Positions 24,458-44,397 of a DNA stretch of 64,000 nucleotides are shown here, piece by piece; the first letter of the stretch is position 1; every line of letters starts with the position of its first letter. The position numbers were made by a program, and so were the translations under genes. The stretch comes from Suillus spraguei (Eukaryota; Basidiomycota; Agaricomycetes; Boletales; Suillaceae): assembly GCA_016800925.1 (NCBI GenBank), contig JABCPU010000069.1:124001-188000 (forward strand), read 5' to 3'. Below the pieces are notes generated by a model. The model was not told where the DNA came from. It did no database searches and worked only from the letters and a program-made list of their open reading frames with translations.

Positions 24458-27030
24458 CTACTCTGCCTCTTCTATATCATCGCTCTCTAGCCACCAGCCC
24501 CTTTCCTCCTTTCGATTTCTCAAAGCTCCCAAAACTCTGATATCACCCTCGCCGTCAACGTCATCTGCTTCCCCATACTCATCTTCTCCGAGAACATCCC
24601 CACCAACACCTCCCACACTCCACGGAAGGCACGAGAAAAGTCTGTGTGATCGGGGCACCTGCAGTTGAGCAATACCAATGCGATCAACAGCACGCAACCA
24701 GCCACCTAGCTCAACCGCAACGTCCGCATGCGTCCATCTTCCCGGTGCACACTCGTCACTTGCCCCTCCGTGTCCCAACCAGGTCGCAACATCGCCTATG
24801 CCTTCCAATGCATCTTGCTCCTTGTTACGCACATCAAACCATGAAGGCTTGCACACCTTCTGTCCTTTTCGTGGAACCGGTGTCGGGAGAGCATGAAGCG
24901 TGGACAATACAAGTGTTGGAAAGGCGTGTGGAGTAGTGGAAGGAAGGTGCTGTGTTGGGGAGAGATTACAATGGAAGGGGAGACATAAATAATATCTGTA
25001 CTCACACCACCGACACAGTCAACCCAACTAAGCCCCTCACAGACCCCGTCACATTGATCGACATCGGTACAGAACATGGTATAGTTTTGATGGATGTACA
25101 GTCCCAGTAGCGACGAGTCAATGGGCGAATCCGATGCAATCGTCTGCCAGCCGAGTAAAAGTACCTCAACACACATTTGTATCACACTCTATCGAAAGTC
25201 GTACCTCTAGGCAAACTCGACTCGCCTTCCGATCATGTTCCGAAAGCCAATCTGGCAGAGGTGACGGGTCTATGAGTTTTTCATCCAGCTCACGCTCCTT
25301 CGCAGCATCTCTAGCTGAGAGATGCGTTGCCGGATGGTCACCCTTACCTGCATCTCATCAGGCTTAGCCAAAATGGCGGCAGTGCGAGAACTCACGTTTG
25401 TTATATAATATCTTTCCCATCAGATGAAATAGCACGAGACTCTGCTCTCTTCGCGTGACAGCCTCTAGGACAGCCCGGGCACCCCTTCTTCCAGCCATAT
25501 TCCGTTGGGTCTTTCCCTTTCCACTGTCCTTGGTCAATGTCACTACACAAGCAAATTCCAGGGCCATCACCGCGCTCCGGATATCCCCATTCGACGATTC
25601 GACGATCATTTCTACAATATCTTTCGCTGGTGGCTGTCCAGAGGTGGACATAAAATGGTTGGTGAGCATTGCCTGCAGGGCCTTGGTCATCAGCGTTGGT
25701 GCGATAGGGTTGAAAGCGATGCGCGTGACATATGGGCTGGTGGAAAGATCAGCTCCAAGAAGACTTCTTATGTCAACAGTCTCTTTTTTGGACCAGCGCG
25801 CACCGCCCGCGCCGTCCCACGCATCATCATTATAAGCATTCTCACCGCGGAGACCTGAGTCGGATATGATGATGACAACTGGGGGTCCGGTCTCGGAAGA
25901 GCCGCAGAGAGCCTGCAAGGCATCGTGAAATCGCACTTGCGTAGGAAGGTGCAGAATATTAGGCAGATCCTCCAGAAGGATCAAGTGGCGGTAAGGCTGG
26001 CTCGAGGAGGTGGAGGGGAGGGATGATGTGGATGGCTGTGATAGTGAATTTAACTTGCTGCGAGATTGCAACGGCGTTGATGCGATTGCAGAACTTGCCA
26101 TGAAAATATTATGACATAAGGAAGCTCTCGTGAGGAACGCCTGAAATTTGTCAAACAATGCTTCCGTATCCATCCAAGAGTCATCTAGGAAGGAATTAAT
26201 GATTCTATAAAAATAGTACATTGTAATGATCCTCACCGCCAAGGTCCTTGGTATCGTCCATAAAAGTACTCGAGCCGCGTTCGCTCATGCTGTTGCGCCA
26301 CTCGACGATTTCAAAACCCATCTCTCGGCCTAATACGCGCAGTGTAGTGGTCTTTGCGGTACCAGCAGGTCCAGTGAGGACCAGAATCCGCTGTTAGGAG
26401 ATGTGCGGAATATGACTGAGTCACGAATAAATTAACAAGACAAGACCTACACGATATTTTCGCAGCTTCCCAGTCGGCCCTCCTTCAAAGGCCTCCGAGA
26501 GCCATCGCCGCACGTCCTCTACTTTGCGCTTGTGCACCGCCAAGTCGGCCTATGGATGATACCAATCGCACCGACGATCAGCTAGGTATAACCAGGGATA
26601 AATTGAGGCAGACCTCGATGGTTGGCTCATACTTGTCTACCCAGAGTCTATCATCATCCTGATGGACTGGAGACAAAACGGACTTTCCCTTTCCCTTCAC
26701 ATCCTTCCTTTGGGTCTGCGGCTGCAGAAGTGAGGGCCGTTGTGACAACACCTGTGGCCCTCGTGGTCGCGGGTGAGGTACAGACCGTATCGGGTCAAAA
26801 ACAGGTAGTTTTGTAGACTGATATGACAGTAAGTACAAGAATGATTTGGTTTTTTTTTGACGCGTAGTATTGAGACCGGGTAAAGACACGTCCCCAGATT
26901 ATGACAAACTTACGGTTCTCAGGTTCTTGTTCGGAGGCTCAGTGGGCGAATCTAGCTTCACGGTCTTGAGTTTTGTTTTGTTTCTGGATGCCTTGAGAGT
27001 AGAGCCAGAATATGAGTTGACAGCGTGCAT
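24458..27030 (-). CDS. RAD17: DNA-damage checkpoint clamp loader Rad17
   Basis: Read on the minus strand. Exon 1 (27030 to about 26914) is MHAVNSYSGSTLKASRNKTK, Lys-rich. The next exon holds DRLWVDKYEPTIE, the conserved Rad17/RFC entry motif. Then come VEDVRRWLSEAFEGG and ILVLTGPAGTAKTTTLRVLG (Walker A GPAGTAKT). The big exon around 26185-25370 has YRHLILLEDLPNILHL (Walker B, LLEDLP), VVIIISDSGLRG and the sensor region IVEMIVESSNGDIRSAVMAL. A C-terminal region reaches the stop at 24458 with an acidic ending (ESDDIEEAE). Rad17/Rad24 with RFC2-5 loads the 9-1-1 clamp on damaged DNA. RFC1-type loaders are excluded by the LLEDLP box and the long C-terminus. Only 134 bases separate it from the next gene on the same strand. 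Confidence 0.88.
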
Positions 27031-28100
27031 GCTCGAAGGAACGATTTGTATGGTCACACATCATGATTGCGGTAGGTTCAGCATCTTATGTCAAAGCAGA
27101 GTCGAAGGCTTTAGGATTCAACAAGTACAAACAACCATCGCGAGAAGTACTTATGCTCAAAACTTAAAAGTATAAACTTACTTTCATCGCAAGTGTCATG
27201 AATAATAGCTTGTCAAAAGCACGGATATTCTCATATTATTTTTTCAAAATCCACTTTCATTCGCAGTCATACATCATTTGGGCAAACAATCCGCATGACT
27301 TGGCGTGTGCTCGCAACACAGCTGATTCGTATGTGACGCTCCAAGCGAGGGCACCTCGACTACCTCTGTAAATTATTGAGTTCACGAGCCCGTCAAAGCG
27401 CAGTATGAGTGCCATATACAGTAGTCTGTCATACTAACTTTAGTTGATACCGACCTTATCACTCCACCACCGCAGTCACTCGGTAGTAGTTCATGCTACT
27501 TATCGGTGCGTCTGTTTCAGTGAGTCTATCTATGCGAATACGACATGTTAGTTTAATGATGTAGCAAGCAATGCGTGTCTTCAACTGTGAGAGGACGACC
27601 AGCGCGAATGCGAAGATACACGTCGACAGTGATGGCAGTCGCATTCCTCGCATGTGTGCAGAATGCAGGAAATATTCGTGGAAGGGCTATTCGTAGTGCC
27701 TAGACAGTGGATCTAGAACATAAAAACCATCACCTGGGACATGACCCAGGATGACTTTTAATCACTGCCAATTACATACGATGTGCTTCTTCCCCTGATT
27801 TTATCAACCTCGCCTTAATAGATAAGGCTGAATTATAATTAGTCTCCGGATCAGTGCACATGAAGTACTGCGGACGACCTTTTATTAGTTCAAGTATGAG
27901 TCATGCTTATTGACTAGTACGTCTGACTAAGTCGGTTCCGACGATGTGGTCAAATATTATATTCTCAGCACGTCTTAATCTTATTGTGGACGCGCAAGTT
28001 GACTCGAGTTTCGTGCTTCACCTGTCCGAATTTTACATTTCCTTTCAATACTACCAATTGAAAGTCGGAAGTGGTATTATTCTTGAGGGCACGGAACATC
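27031..28100. promoter_or_regulatory. Divergent intergenic region RAD17 / ABC transporter
   Basis: About 1.07 kb between two divergently transcribed starts. No gene recognised. It should carry both promoters; I see no repeated element or clear binding-site array. GTAGT/TATA-like stretches are present but not distinctive. Confidence 0.4.
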
Positions 28101-34918
<6,818 letters not shown>

Positions 34919-35238
34919 TTCCAAAAGTGAATTACTGGACGTTGTCCATACGATACCAGAAAACGACATCTTGGTTGATAGACATTAGAATGTAAATTTA
35001 TGTTTTGAACAGATACATTCGGAGGGTGATAGCAAGAGGGCATGATAATTTTAATACTTATTTAAGGTGCGATACCACTGCATCTCGATCATCTCAAATG
35101 TCGATTTGTAACCGTCGTTCTCATAAATCTGAACATGTTGATTCCTTCACGCGGATATCTGATTGAATGGGATTAGAGGAAGGACAACTAACATCTGACA
35201 CTATCCGCCAACAGTATATACCATCAAATTCCGCTAAA
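34919..35238. other. 3'-3' intergenic region, ABC transporter / CHCH gene
   Basis: 320 bases between convergent gene ends; nothing recognised beyond probable 3' untranslated sequence. Confidence 0.6.
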
Positions 35239-35794
35239 TTAATAGGGAGCGGCGGCGGCCTGGCACTGAAAAATAGTCAGTCATAAAACTACAATTAATT
35301 AAATGGATACGTACAGCCTTCAACTGGTCAAGGTACCATGAGCAACTTGCCAGGTCTGCCTTGTCCAAGCACTTGGTAAACTCCTTGGCTTGAACCTCAC
35401 AAGCGGCGCCAGTCGTCTGGTATGCTTGTTGTTGTTGTTGTTGTTGTTGTACAGGCGCTGCTGACTCCGCAGGTGCTGAGGATGAGCCAGAGCCAAACAA
35501 CATAGAGGAGATGCCATGACCGATGGTAGATCCAACAGCGACAGAACCGGCAGTTGCAGCCATCTGCGCCATCAACCCGGGACCGCTAGATGTCTGAGCG
35601 GGGACAGGTGGTGCGGGGGCGTGGGCTGGGTTACCGTGGGCTGCAGCAGGCGGCATCGCGGCCGTATGAGCACCGCGGGACTGCTGAGGAGCTGCAGGCT
35701 TAGCAGCTGGACGAGAGGAACGTGAAGAACGCTATAAAGAGAAAAAAAATAAGCTCACGGAAAGAGATAATCAATTGAGATGTCTTACAGGCAT
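35239..35794 (-). CDS. MIX17: CHCH-domain mitochondrial protein (MIX17/CHCHD2 type)
   Basis: Exons: 35794-35789 (Met-Pro only), 35731-35315 and 35265-35239. The protein (about 149 residues) starts MPRSSRSSRPAAKPAAPQQS, a Ser/Arg/Pro-rich leader. The centre is MAQMAATAGSVAVGSTIGHG, the hydrophobic conserved segment of the CHCHD2/CHCHD10/Mix17 family. Next come a Gln run encoded by CAA/CAG triplets (QQQQQQQQ) and a twin CX9C helix pair: CEVQAKEFTKC and CSWYLDQLKAC, with the last Cys encoded in exon 3. The stop TAA is at 35239-35241. Family members are intermembrane-space proteins with roles in respiration; the exact job in this fungus is unknown. The two-codon first exon is firm, because ATGCCT is followed by GTAAGA and the acceptor TATAG at 35732. 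It is divergent from the mL45-like gene (about 235 bases apart). Confidence 0.9.
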
Positions 35795-36028
35795 GATGAT
35801 TGAGATGGCAGTCCAGAGCAAAGTGTGTCGGGTAGAACTGGATGGAATTTTTAGTCGGCGAAGCGAACCCTTTATATTCATCTTCCCCGGCTCGAGCACA
35901 CGCGTCCCCCCGGCCGGCTGCCGGTTTGTTCGCACGCATAGATTCCGGTGACATCCTTTTTGAGACACTGACATTCGAAATTTAAGCCTTTGCTCGAGCT
36001 CGCCGTGTTGATTCTAGCTACAGGGGCG

Positions 36029-37369
36029 ATGGTGATGGCGACGGTGAAGGTGGCGCGTGTTTCCTTTGGGTTTCAACTAAAGAAGAGCTGTTTACTCTCT
36101 CCACAACGCTCGTTCTCGGCCTTAAAATCCGCTACCCGAACGGCTCCCCCCCCTTCAACCTCCAAGGCTTCTACTGCGAGTGTGCAAGCATCTGCCACAA
36201 CCTCATCCAGCGTCTCGAGAAAATCTGCTACCAAGAATGAGAAGAAAACGAAAAAGGTTCCCCCTGCTCCAGATAACACTGAGGCACAGCTCAAACAAAT
36301 AGAAGGCATGATGAACATGGCAAACACGTCGAACCTGTTTCCAACCATGGATATGTGGGGTACTAAGTTGATGACTCTCGGTGTGTATATTTGCTGTAGA
36401 AGTATCACTCAAGCTCAGTCTATCACCTATTCAGACGTAGAAATACCACGCGATGCTTCACTGCGTATGCTTTTCACAAACCCAGGCGCGCTCTGGCATG
36501 CGAAACAGCACAATTTCTCTAATTGGTTGAAGAACGCGTTCAGGTTCGCGTCCAATGGTTTTATGCATTCTTTGCCCCTCTAATCGTACTTGGTACTTTT
36601 TGTAGCATGTATACCATCGCCAAAGCTCGAGCTTTTACGGGAGTAAATTGTGATTTTCGATTTAGTCACTTATTCCTACCGCGCACATGGCGTCAACTGG
36701 GCAACGTAGCCTCACATTCTTCAACATCCTGGCTAGCACCAATGCGACGCACTGCAATGGAAAACTACCTAGCCATGGGTCGCGCCATAGCCGAGTGCGT
36801 ACATTTTTCCCTAATCCCCACTATATTAATTATATCAATAGCAAAGATGAAGCCACCCTGAAAACACTGACAACAGCCGACCATGCCACAAAGGTGAACA
36901 AGATTGTCCGCACTCGTAAACCTGGCCAGCTTTGGCAATGGAATGTTCTAAGCGACGTCTCAGACAAAGCCCTATTCCAAGAGAAAAGTTGTAAGTATTG
37001 ACGTCATACACTCCGACTTTTTGGTTTCACGATAACCTAGTATTCCGTCCACTTGCAATATCACCCGGGGTCACCGTCGTATCCATCCGTTCTGGTGAGA
37101 TCTATGTTGCAAAGGATCCCCCGAAGCGTGGCAACCGGCTGGTGATACATGCACTAGTCAAGTTTGAGACTACTCAGGCAAGTATTCTCCAGTATGCGTA
37201 AATCGTGTACGAACTAACGTCACTCCAGGAATTGAAGGTGTTCACCAAGCAGGGCCAGCCTGTAGAGACTCAATCTGCAAAGCCTCATCCTGTCGTGGAA
37301 TATCTCGTGCTCGAGAAAGTGGGTTGGTATGATAATACGTGGCAGGTACGGGACCAGATCTACAAGTAA
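36029..37369 (+). CDS. mL45/Mba1-like mitochondrial protein (Tim44-like domain)
   Basis: The N-terminus (MVMATVKVARVSFGFQLKKS) is basic and leader-like, followed by a Ser/Lys/Pro-rich stretch and EAQLKQIEGMMNMANTSNLF. After an intron near 36379, DVEIPRDASLRMLFTNPGAL follows. Later exons contain SMYTIAKARAF and TAMENYLAMGRAIAE. The C-terminal part reads LKTLTTADHATKVNKIVR, LWQWNVLSDVSD, VTVVSIRSGEIY and VEYLVLEKVGWYDNTWQVRD, ending QIYK at 37367-37369. The C-terminal fold pattern (helices, strand pairs and a closing YLVLEK...WQVRDQ) is the Tim44-like domain shared by Mba1 and mL45, which hold mitochondrial ribosomes at the inner membrane. The ATG at 36029 is the first in frame. The junction near 36545-36600 is uncertain because two frames are open there. 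An alternative is another mitochondrial Tim44-like protein. Confidence 0.7.
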
Positions 37370-38008
37370 ACGGGTATTGGATTGCGGACATAATTGGAGT
37401 TTGTGAATTAGATCTGTCAAATCTCATTTTACAGAATTGCGGGATACAAGCGGTCATGCGATGGGCCATGAAAAGTGCGAATTACGGTAGTCGTTCTCCA
37501 TAAGGAGAGAATAATTGTACCATAGTAGACCCCAAGTATTTTCGTCCGGTGGATCAAAAGACAGGTGCTTGTTAATCGTACTAGTGCGACTGAGTAGCAT
37601 TGACATTGATGCATTGATGAACATTGCACGGTAAATGTCGGCCGGACCTTTCCGTAACCTGGACTACTCTGACACTCATGTTGTCGTGTACAGTGTACTA
37701 GCTTCACCTGATTTCAGCCTTGCTCTCTCTCTCTGGGCCGCAAGCCCCTCGTCCTGGTCAAGCAGATAGTCGCAATACAGACTTTCAAAGAGCAGTCGTA
37801 CAATCGATTGATTCAAATTCTCAGTCAAAGCTATGCGCTACCGTACATCGACCTCGTCATTACCCTATGCAAAATTCCCGCAAGCCAACGAAAAATGACC
37901 GGGGCTGTCTTACATCACTCATATGCGCCTTATAAACGAACAGTTTGCAGATGGTTTGTTATGCCACGATCATCTATTGTCTAGGGGACTTGTTACAATT
38001 ATTACCTT
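37370..38008. other. 3'-3' intergenic region, mL45-like gene / niaD
   Basis: About 640 bases between convergent ends; no gene recognised. Open frames overlap on opposite strands without motifs. Confidence 0.55.
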
Positions 38009-41000
38009 TCAAAATACTACCAGGGAATTCTCTATGTCCCATCCCATATTCTGTAAACCGGGTTCGACGGCGTGCGTTATCATAGCATCAGGTCCACACG
38101 CTAGGATGAGTCCATGCTCAGAGTGCTGAGGCATGTGCTCAGATAGCAACACATCATTGATTCGCCCAACGCTGTATTGCCACTCGTCAGGAGCGATGCT
38201 AAGCGTGTAGTGCAATTTGAAACGCTCCCTGCCGTGCAATGCGGAGAGCATGTCAAGTTCTTCTCTACAAAGGATATCGTGCTCTGTTTTATTCGCACTG
38301 ACCAGCCACACACGGGTTTCGCTTTCCGGATCATGGAAGATACTGCGAAGCACCTGGAGGATCGGTGTTATTCCTGCACATTTTTATTTAGTATCTCACA
38401 ATGATGATACTGCGTTCGAAGTCGTACCGCTTCCACCACAAATCATGCCAACTTCCTTGATGGTCTTCCTTACCCCCTTCCACGATGCAGTGCTTGGCCC
38501 ATCCCAAATGAAGGACCCTAACGGCCCTTTGAGTCCCACGCTGTCTCCGATACGTAATTGATAGAAGCCGGTGGTCATCTTTCCTCCCGTGGGGATTGAC
38601 TCTGAAGGAAGATACAATCTAATGAAGAAATCAGTCAAGCTGCAAAGAGCATGTCCCGATGGAGAATATGTACTTGATGAGAAAGTCGATGAAGCCTACT
38701 GTGCCTTGTTGCGATACTGGAGTATATGCTCTCTGCACCATTTCCCCAGTATCCTGCCGGTGTAAGCGGACGAAAACATGTTGTCCCACTGGCAGCCCGA
38801 GCAACTGGTCCTCCTTTGACAAGGCGAAACGATACAGGTAAGAATCGTGGTTGATCTGCTTGATGACACACAGTTTGACGTCTTTCCACCGGCTGCGCTC
38901 TAGAAAGGTTTCATCCAACTGTGTTGTAATAGGCCTTTCTTTAGTTAAACTGGTTGTGAGGGTACCGATATGGTACTGTGCCGGGAAGGGGCATAAACCG
39001 ACTTTCCGCGGGCAAGTCACGAGGACTCACATCAGCCAATCTACGTTTGCCTTCGGTAGAATGTATGGCGAAGAACTCTTCAGACGCATCTTCGCCAGCC
39101 ACAAGCAATATAGAGTCACCGCCTCCAGGATGGTCCTTTAGAAATGGAGTTCCATCGTAAACCTCGTCGTTGACGGCAAACCATGGTTGCTGTCGATCTT
39201 GCGCCTTGAACTCTTCCGGGGTGATTTTTCGGTTCATGCCAGGCTTGGTCAAGCAGACTTCATCTGATTCATGCTTTGGAGCACGTGGTGCGAGATCCCG
39301 TCCCTTTTCACCGAAGACAGGCTTTGTAATGTCCTCACCGGCCGCTTTCATGCGCTGATTTACCACCATCAACATTTGTTTCTGGGATCAGGAATTAAGC
39401 ATCACCTCCATCCATCCTCCATTCGCTGTCCCAGCGACCGTTGGATGCTCAAATTGCAAGATAATCTTCCCGTCATCGTTGACAGTTCTATGAACGATAA
39501 CGCGAAACCACCTGCCAGCAGCTCGCAGCGGGGCCCAGAATATCGTGTTTTGTCAAGACATACCAGTTGTTCATCATGCCAAGTACATGCCAATACCTGT
39601 TGACAGTTGATATTAATGGACCCACACGGTACGATTCTGCCTTACATGTCTCTTTGTTGGAGCGCGAGGCCTTCGTCCATAGCTCTGACGATCAGCGCGT
39701 CGCAGCTCGCTAGAACGTCGTGCGAGACATTGAATGTCCAGAAGCACCAACAGCTACACAGGATCTCAACTTTTTTTTTTCATTGCAGCAGCAATGTTTG
39801 CTACTCACAAGGAAGTATCGCGCTGTGTAGCATCAAGAGTTCCATAAAGTGGGTCTTGGTGACGTACTTCTCTGAATTGATCCTCTGGATACTCACTTTT
39901 CGACACCGCATCAATGAGGTGTCGATCCTGAAGCATGTAGACGTACATGTTTGCTAATGTCCATGTCTCCCCTTGGTCAAGCGAAATCTCGACACGGGTC
40001 ACCCTGCGACCTCCGCCTGCATACGCGTATCCTCGGATGGGATATGATGCGATTGTACCATTTTCATCTGGTGTCTTATCGATATAGAGCCTTTCATTAT
40101 GATCCGGTTTCGCGATGGCGCTATTGACATTGAGCTCGCTGGAGACTTGCTCAAATGTGGAATATAAAAGAACAAAATTAAACCAACGTGATAATATATC
40201 TGGGATATCCTCGGTCTGGTAAGTACACTCACTAAAGAACGTCAGATCACCCAGACTAACCTTGGGTCATACCACCAATGCTTCTCAGCGCGAGCTTGGT
40301 CGGGCATAAGCTGTGTCGGCAGCACTTTGTTGTCCTATGCAACATTACTGCGATTTATATTCGAGAATAATGTGATTCGGGCATACCCAGAAGTGCAGCT
40401 GCGTGAACAAAACTATCAGTTGACGCTGATTTGAGCTGTACAAGAACTGACATACGTGGTGCTGGCTTTCACGATCACTTATTTCGATGTGTCTTAGCCA
40501 CTAAGAGGTATCCAATTGATTATGGGCTCCTCGTCATCGGATAACATCTTACCTTGACAGACCGTCCACCAATCTGACCCGGCACAATGATGCGCACAGG
40601 AAAACCATGGTCTGGCTCCAATGGTAAACCGTTCATTGCCCAAGCTAATGTAGGAGGTCAGAAGGAATCATAAGAGTGTAAGTGATTCGAATTACCAATG
40701 AGCATGCCCTTGTCCTTATTGGAAGCCCATGACAATCGCTGTGATGTTCCGTAGGGCCCATTTGGAAGATTATCTCCGCCTTCAAAAACAACGTATTTGG
40801 CTTGCCCACAAATTGGCTTCACGTGATCCAATACGTCGGCCAGATACACGCCCGTCCAAAGGGCTGTTGATACTTGATGTGGATGTCGGTGAGGACTTAT
40901 AATTAGCATGAGTCGAAACCTCAAGGCCTCACCTCCCGCCGCTCCCCAGCTGAAGCCAAGTGTCTTGCGGACAACGTTCTGTTCTTTCCGCCTGTTTCCG

Positions 41001-41705
41001 GCGCATACAAGAGTTATAGGAAGGGTGACAACGGGGAACTTCTCTTGAAGCTCCTGCAGAGTAAATGTAACCTCTCGCTCCACCAGACCATATACACGGA
41101 TTGTCCAGTTAGCAGTCATCTCCTGGCTGACCTGTGGCACTGCACCATGATTCCGCACGAAATGCAAGTGAGCTGGAGTCAAGAATCCCTATAAACGGCG
41201 ACGCTCTCAGTCCGTGTATGTCACTGGAAATGAGATACTTACACACTTAAACAGATCGCTGAGTCGCGGTTCGCAGTTAAACGGATGTTTCCCCGTCAAT
41301 CGTATGAGTTCTGGATTCTGAGTGCCGATGATCTCATCAAAATCACGCAGAATATCATTGATTTGCTATCCTTACGCGATTGACCCACTTATCTGGTGTC
41401 CCGAGATCCTGGTAGATGCAAATGTCAAATTAACGTCTCTGCGCTGAAATCTCAAGCACAACCTGCTCAGCTACTTCTGTCGGCGTAGCATTGATTGGCA
41501 GCTGTGGAAACCACTGGGGAAGTTGAGGACCATTCCTTTTGGGCCCGTCCAGAGATGGGGGAAAGAATGGCATAGGTAGACCATTCTGAATTTTTTGGTA
41601 GGTGGGACCTGGGGAGCCCGCGGCTGCGGATGTGAAAGCTGTAGACGGTTTGGCAACAACGTGATCGAATGCGCTAGGTGTGTTGTCGGTCGAGTCGGGG
41701 GACAT
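38009..41705 (-). CDS. niaD: Nitrate reductase [NAD(P)H]
   Basis: Reduces nitrate to nitrite in the cytoplasm; first gene of the assimilation pathway after uptake. Reading down the minus strand from 41705: an N-terminal leader, [16 protein letters not shown] and the molybdopterin core [19 protein letters not shown] with the Mo-binding Cys, then [15 protein letters not shown] and [18 protein letters not shown] dimerisation segment ([24 protein letters not shown]) follows. The cytochrome b5 domain (about 39230-39030) has the haem ligands in [11 protein letters not shown] and [12 protein letters not shown]. The FAD module has RAYTPVS and the NAD(P) module has [13 protein letters not shown], ending ENSLVVF. 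All key residues are present. Many short GT-AG introns. It lies 466 bases downstream of nrt2 on the same strand. Upstream GATA motifs fit AreA/Nit2-type control. Confidence 0.95.
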
Positions 41706-42171
41706 TGAAGTCCTTCAGATAGTAACCGGATACTGACCTCAATAAGACTAGCCACCTCTTAAGTGTAGGTAGGGAAACCATCTGGTGCCCGTGGCTGGTT
41801 ATAACGTAAAAGCAGTGCTGGTACTGCCGTTATACTGGAACTTACGGAAATCGTAATTGTAACTTACTTGGGGTCCTTGTTGCCCCTTTTACCCGAACGA
41901 AAGTAGAATTCTTATCGTACGCGCCAGTCTTGTCGAAAGTAATTTTTTCCGGTAGTATAAATACGACGATACAAGCCCCTTTTGACAAATATGTTTTACT
42001 CGAAGCTATAAGTTGTGAGTCGATGCTCCTACTTTCACATTGACGCAGCCTCTTACTGGAATTTGGAAGCGCTCTATCATCTTTACAACGCGCGTAGATA
42101 AGGCAGAAATACATTCATATCAGTCAAGCCATGATAACACTTTCCTTAAAGAAATCCAAGTCTTATCTTGT
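41706..42171. promoter_or_regulatory. niaD: niaD upstream region
   Basis: 466 bases between the stop of nrt2 (42172) and the niaD start (41705), both on the minus strand. AGATAG near 41717 and AGATAA near 42093 are HGATAR-type GATA-factor motifs. Known nitrate clusters are controlled by AreA/Nit2 GATA factors plus NirA; a NirA site could not be identified with certainty. Confidence 0.35.
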
Positions 42172-44397
42172 TCAAAGTTGAGGTACGCGGATCATGCAGA
42201 GTAAGAGGTTCACGCCCTAAAGCATCATTCATTCATTGCCCAAGGTAAGCAAGCCTTTTTACTTACAATCGTGATAACTCCACAAATCCAAAATGCTTTA
42301 CCAGGAGGAGATGGATCAAAGCGGAAGATAATCGCGAAAAGTACCCCCCCCAAATTTCCCATGCCACCTACAATTCCGGTCTAGACGCGTTTGAATATTT
42401 CTGCCATCACACTCGAAGCAATGTAATACTGACCATAAATCCATTGGAATCTTGTGAAAAAAAGGGTCAGTAATGAAATTTGGTAATTTGGTACGTCGAA
42501 CACGGACTGGGGTTGCAATGCGGAACAAGGGAAAAGTTGATTCCGTTGGCGACCTCGTTGAATATAGCGAGGATAACAAAAATCACAATAATGACCGCAA
42601 CTGGTATTATTGCTGTCAGACCATGAGTAATAAATTATGGTCTGAACTCACGAGATGGATGAGAGTGGTTATTCATGTAAAGGCCAAGACCAAGCGATAA
42701 AAGCCCTTGAGCGACTCCGCAAGTAATGGTCAGGTACTTCTTGCCAGGCACCTGCAGAGCCTCTTCAAACCAAATTTACGCACAATATCAATGGTACTGA
42801 CACCAAATTTGACATATACGAGGTCTCCGAAATATCCGCCTGCAATGAGGCAGTGAATATGAGGAAATAGCCTAGCTTGCGAAGAAAGTGACTGACCAAG
42901 CGGCCGGGTGAACACGTTAAGGAGACCGTAGATACCTGCAATCTGATTAATTTGTTATCTCATAGTTCGCAGCGACTATTCAAGGAGATTCACATAGCCA
43001 GCTTTGGTCTGCCCAAAAGTGGGGGATTTGAATACTGTATACAGAACAGTAGCCAGGTTAGCATCAATAGCGAGCTCGTAGCCGAAAGTAGTCATATAAG
43101 CCAATGAGGGCAGCCAGGTAAGCGGATTTAAGATGATTTCGTACGCCATGTTCAGGGAAGGTGGGTTGTTGACGGCAGAGTCCAATTCTGAAGTTAAGTC
43201 TACAACATTCGGTTAAGCGAACAAGCGAAATCCAAAAGAACGATAAGCACTAACTCATAGCAGCGATAGTAACCTTAATATTCTTCTCGTCTCCAGTCTC
43301 AATATCATCACCAGAATTTGTTTTTGTATTTTTGCTGTTGACGATGCTCATTTGATTGTCTGACGCAGGAAGCGCAATGGTGACGCATTATAGCGATCGC
43401 TCCATTTGCCCGCGGGGTGATCAGTACCAAACACTAGAATGGCGGCAGCAACAAAAAGGAGAATGGGAACAGGAACGATTGCAAATGCCACCCGCCAGGC
43501 GACGTGTGGGCTCATACCGTCAGCGAGTAATTGATCGAAGAGAGCGATCATGATAATGAATGTGAAGCCGCCGCCCGAATTTCCCCAGCCTCCGCCCAAG
43601 GCATTCGCTGTGAATTTGACTGAATCAGAATACTCGACACATAAGATTTTTTGAACAGAGTTTTACCTGTACCAACAACATTCTTGTCGAAGAAAACAGT
43701 GTTCCAAGCTTGACAAGAGACAAATGTGCCACCGAGAAATCCAATAAAGAAACGGACAATGTAGAGACCATTCGCAGTTGATATGGTTCCAGCAAGGCCA
43801 GAAGGAATCGCCCCGATAATGAGAAGACCGGCCATCACTTTGCGAGGGCCATACCCTGCAATATAAATGGGATTAGATATATGAAGTACTACGGTGTCGA
43901 GGTATACTCACGATCGACGAGCGGACCTGATATAACTCGTACAATGAGGGTAGAGCACAGCGAAACAACATTCGAATTCCCTGTTCGACGTTTTTAGATT
44001 ATAACTAGCTGTGCATGAGCTCGGAGTTCGAACATACCGACTTCCTCAGATGTCAGCTTCAAATCAGTCTTGATGGCATCTGGAATGAGAGGGGAGAATG
44101 CGAACCACGACAAGCTGTATAAATAAATCATATTCAGCGACTAACGTGCACGAAATATCTCATAGTATATCTCATTCACAAGGCAACAAAAAATGCAAGC
44201 CACGACCTGCATGGGCACTAGTAAGATATGACACTACATACATGGTCTGGAGAAACGTACAGATGGAAATTGCGAGAGTACTGATTGCTCAGCGAGAAAA
44301 TAGGGATCGTGGAGCACTTGCGGTTCGTGGGGTTGATCACTGGGTGACGCAGGCTAGACCAAGTAGTGCTAATGCTAGAAGGTGTCATAGCAGGCAT
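42172..44397 (-). CDS. nrt2: High-affinity nitrate transporter (NRT2/CrnA, MFS)
   Basis: Imports nitrate across the plasma membrane. Start at 44397 (MPAMTPSSISTTWSSLRHPV, then INPTNRKCSTIPIF and NQYSRNFHL). Downstream exons read LIPDAIKTDLKLTSEEVG, STLIVRVISGPLVDR and VMAGLLIIGAIPSGLAG, then the nitrate-signature region WGNSGGGFTFIIMIALFDQL (GGW.N.GGG motif, about 43600-43540), WRVAFAIVPVPILLFVAAA, LAYMTTFGYELAIDANLATV, NVFTRPLG and TGIVGGMGNLGGVLFAIIFR, the second nitrate signature. It ends CMIRVPQL at the stop 42172-42174. Usual twelve-helix MFS layout with short GT-AG introns. An in-frame start at 44484 is possible but the N-terminus beginning MPAM matches the family better. It stands head-to-head with niiA. 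Confidence 0.92.
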
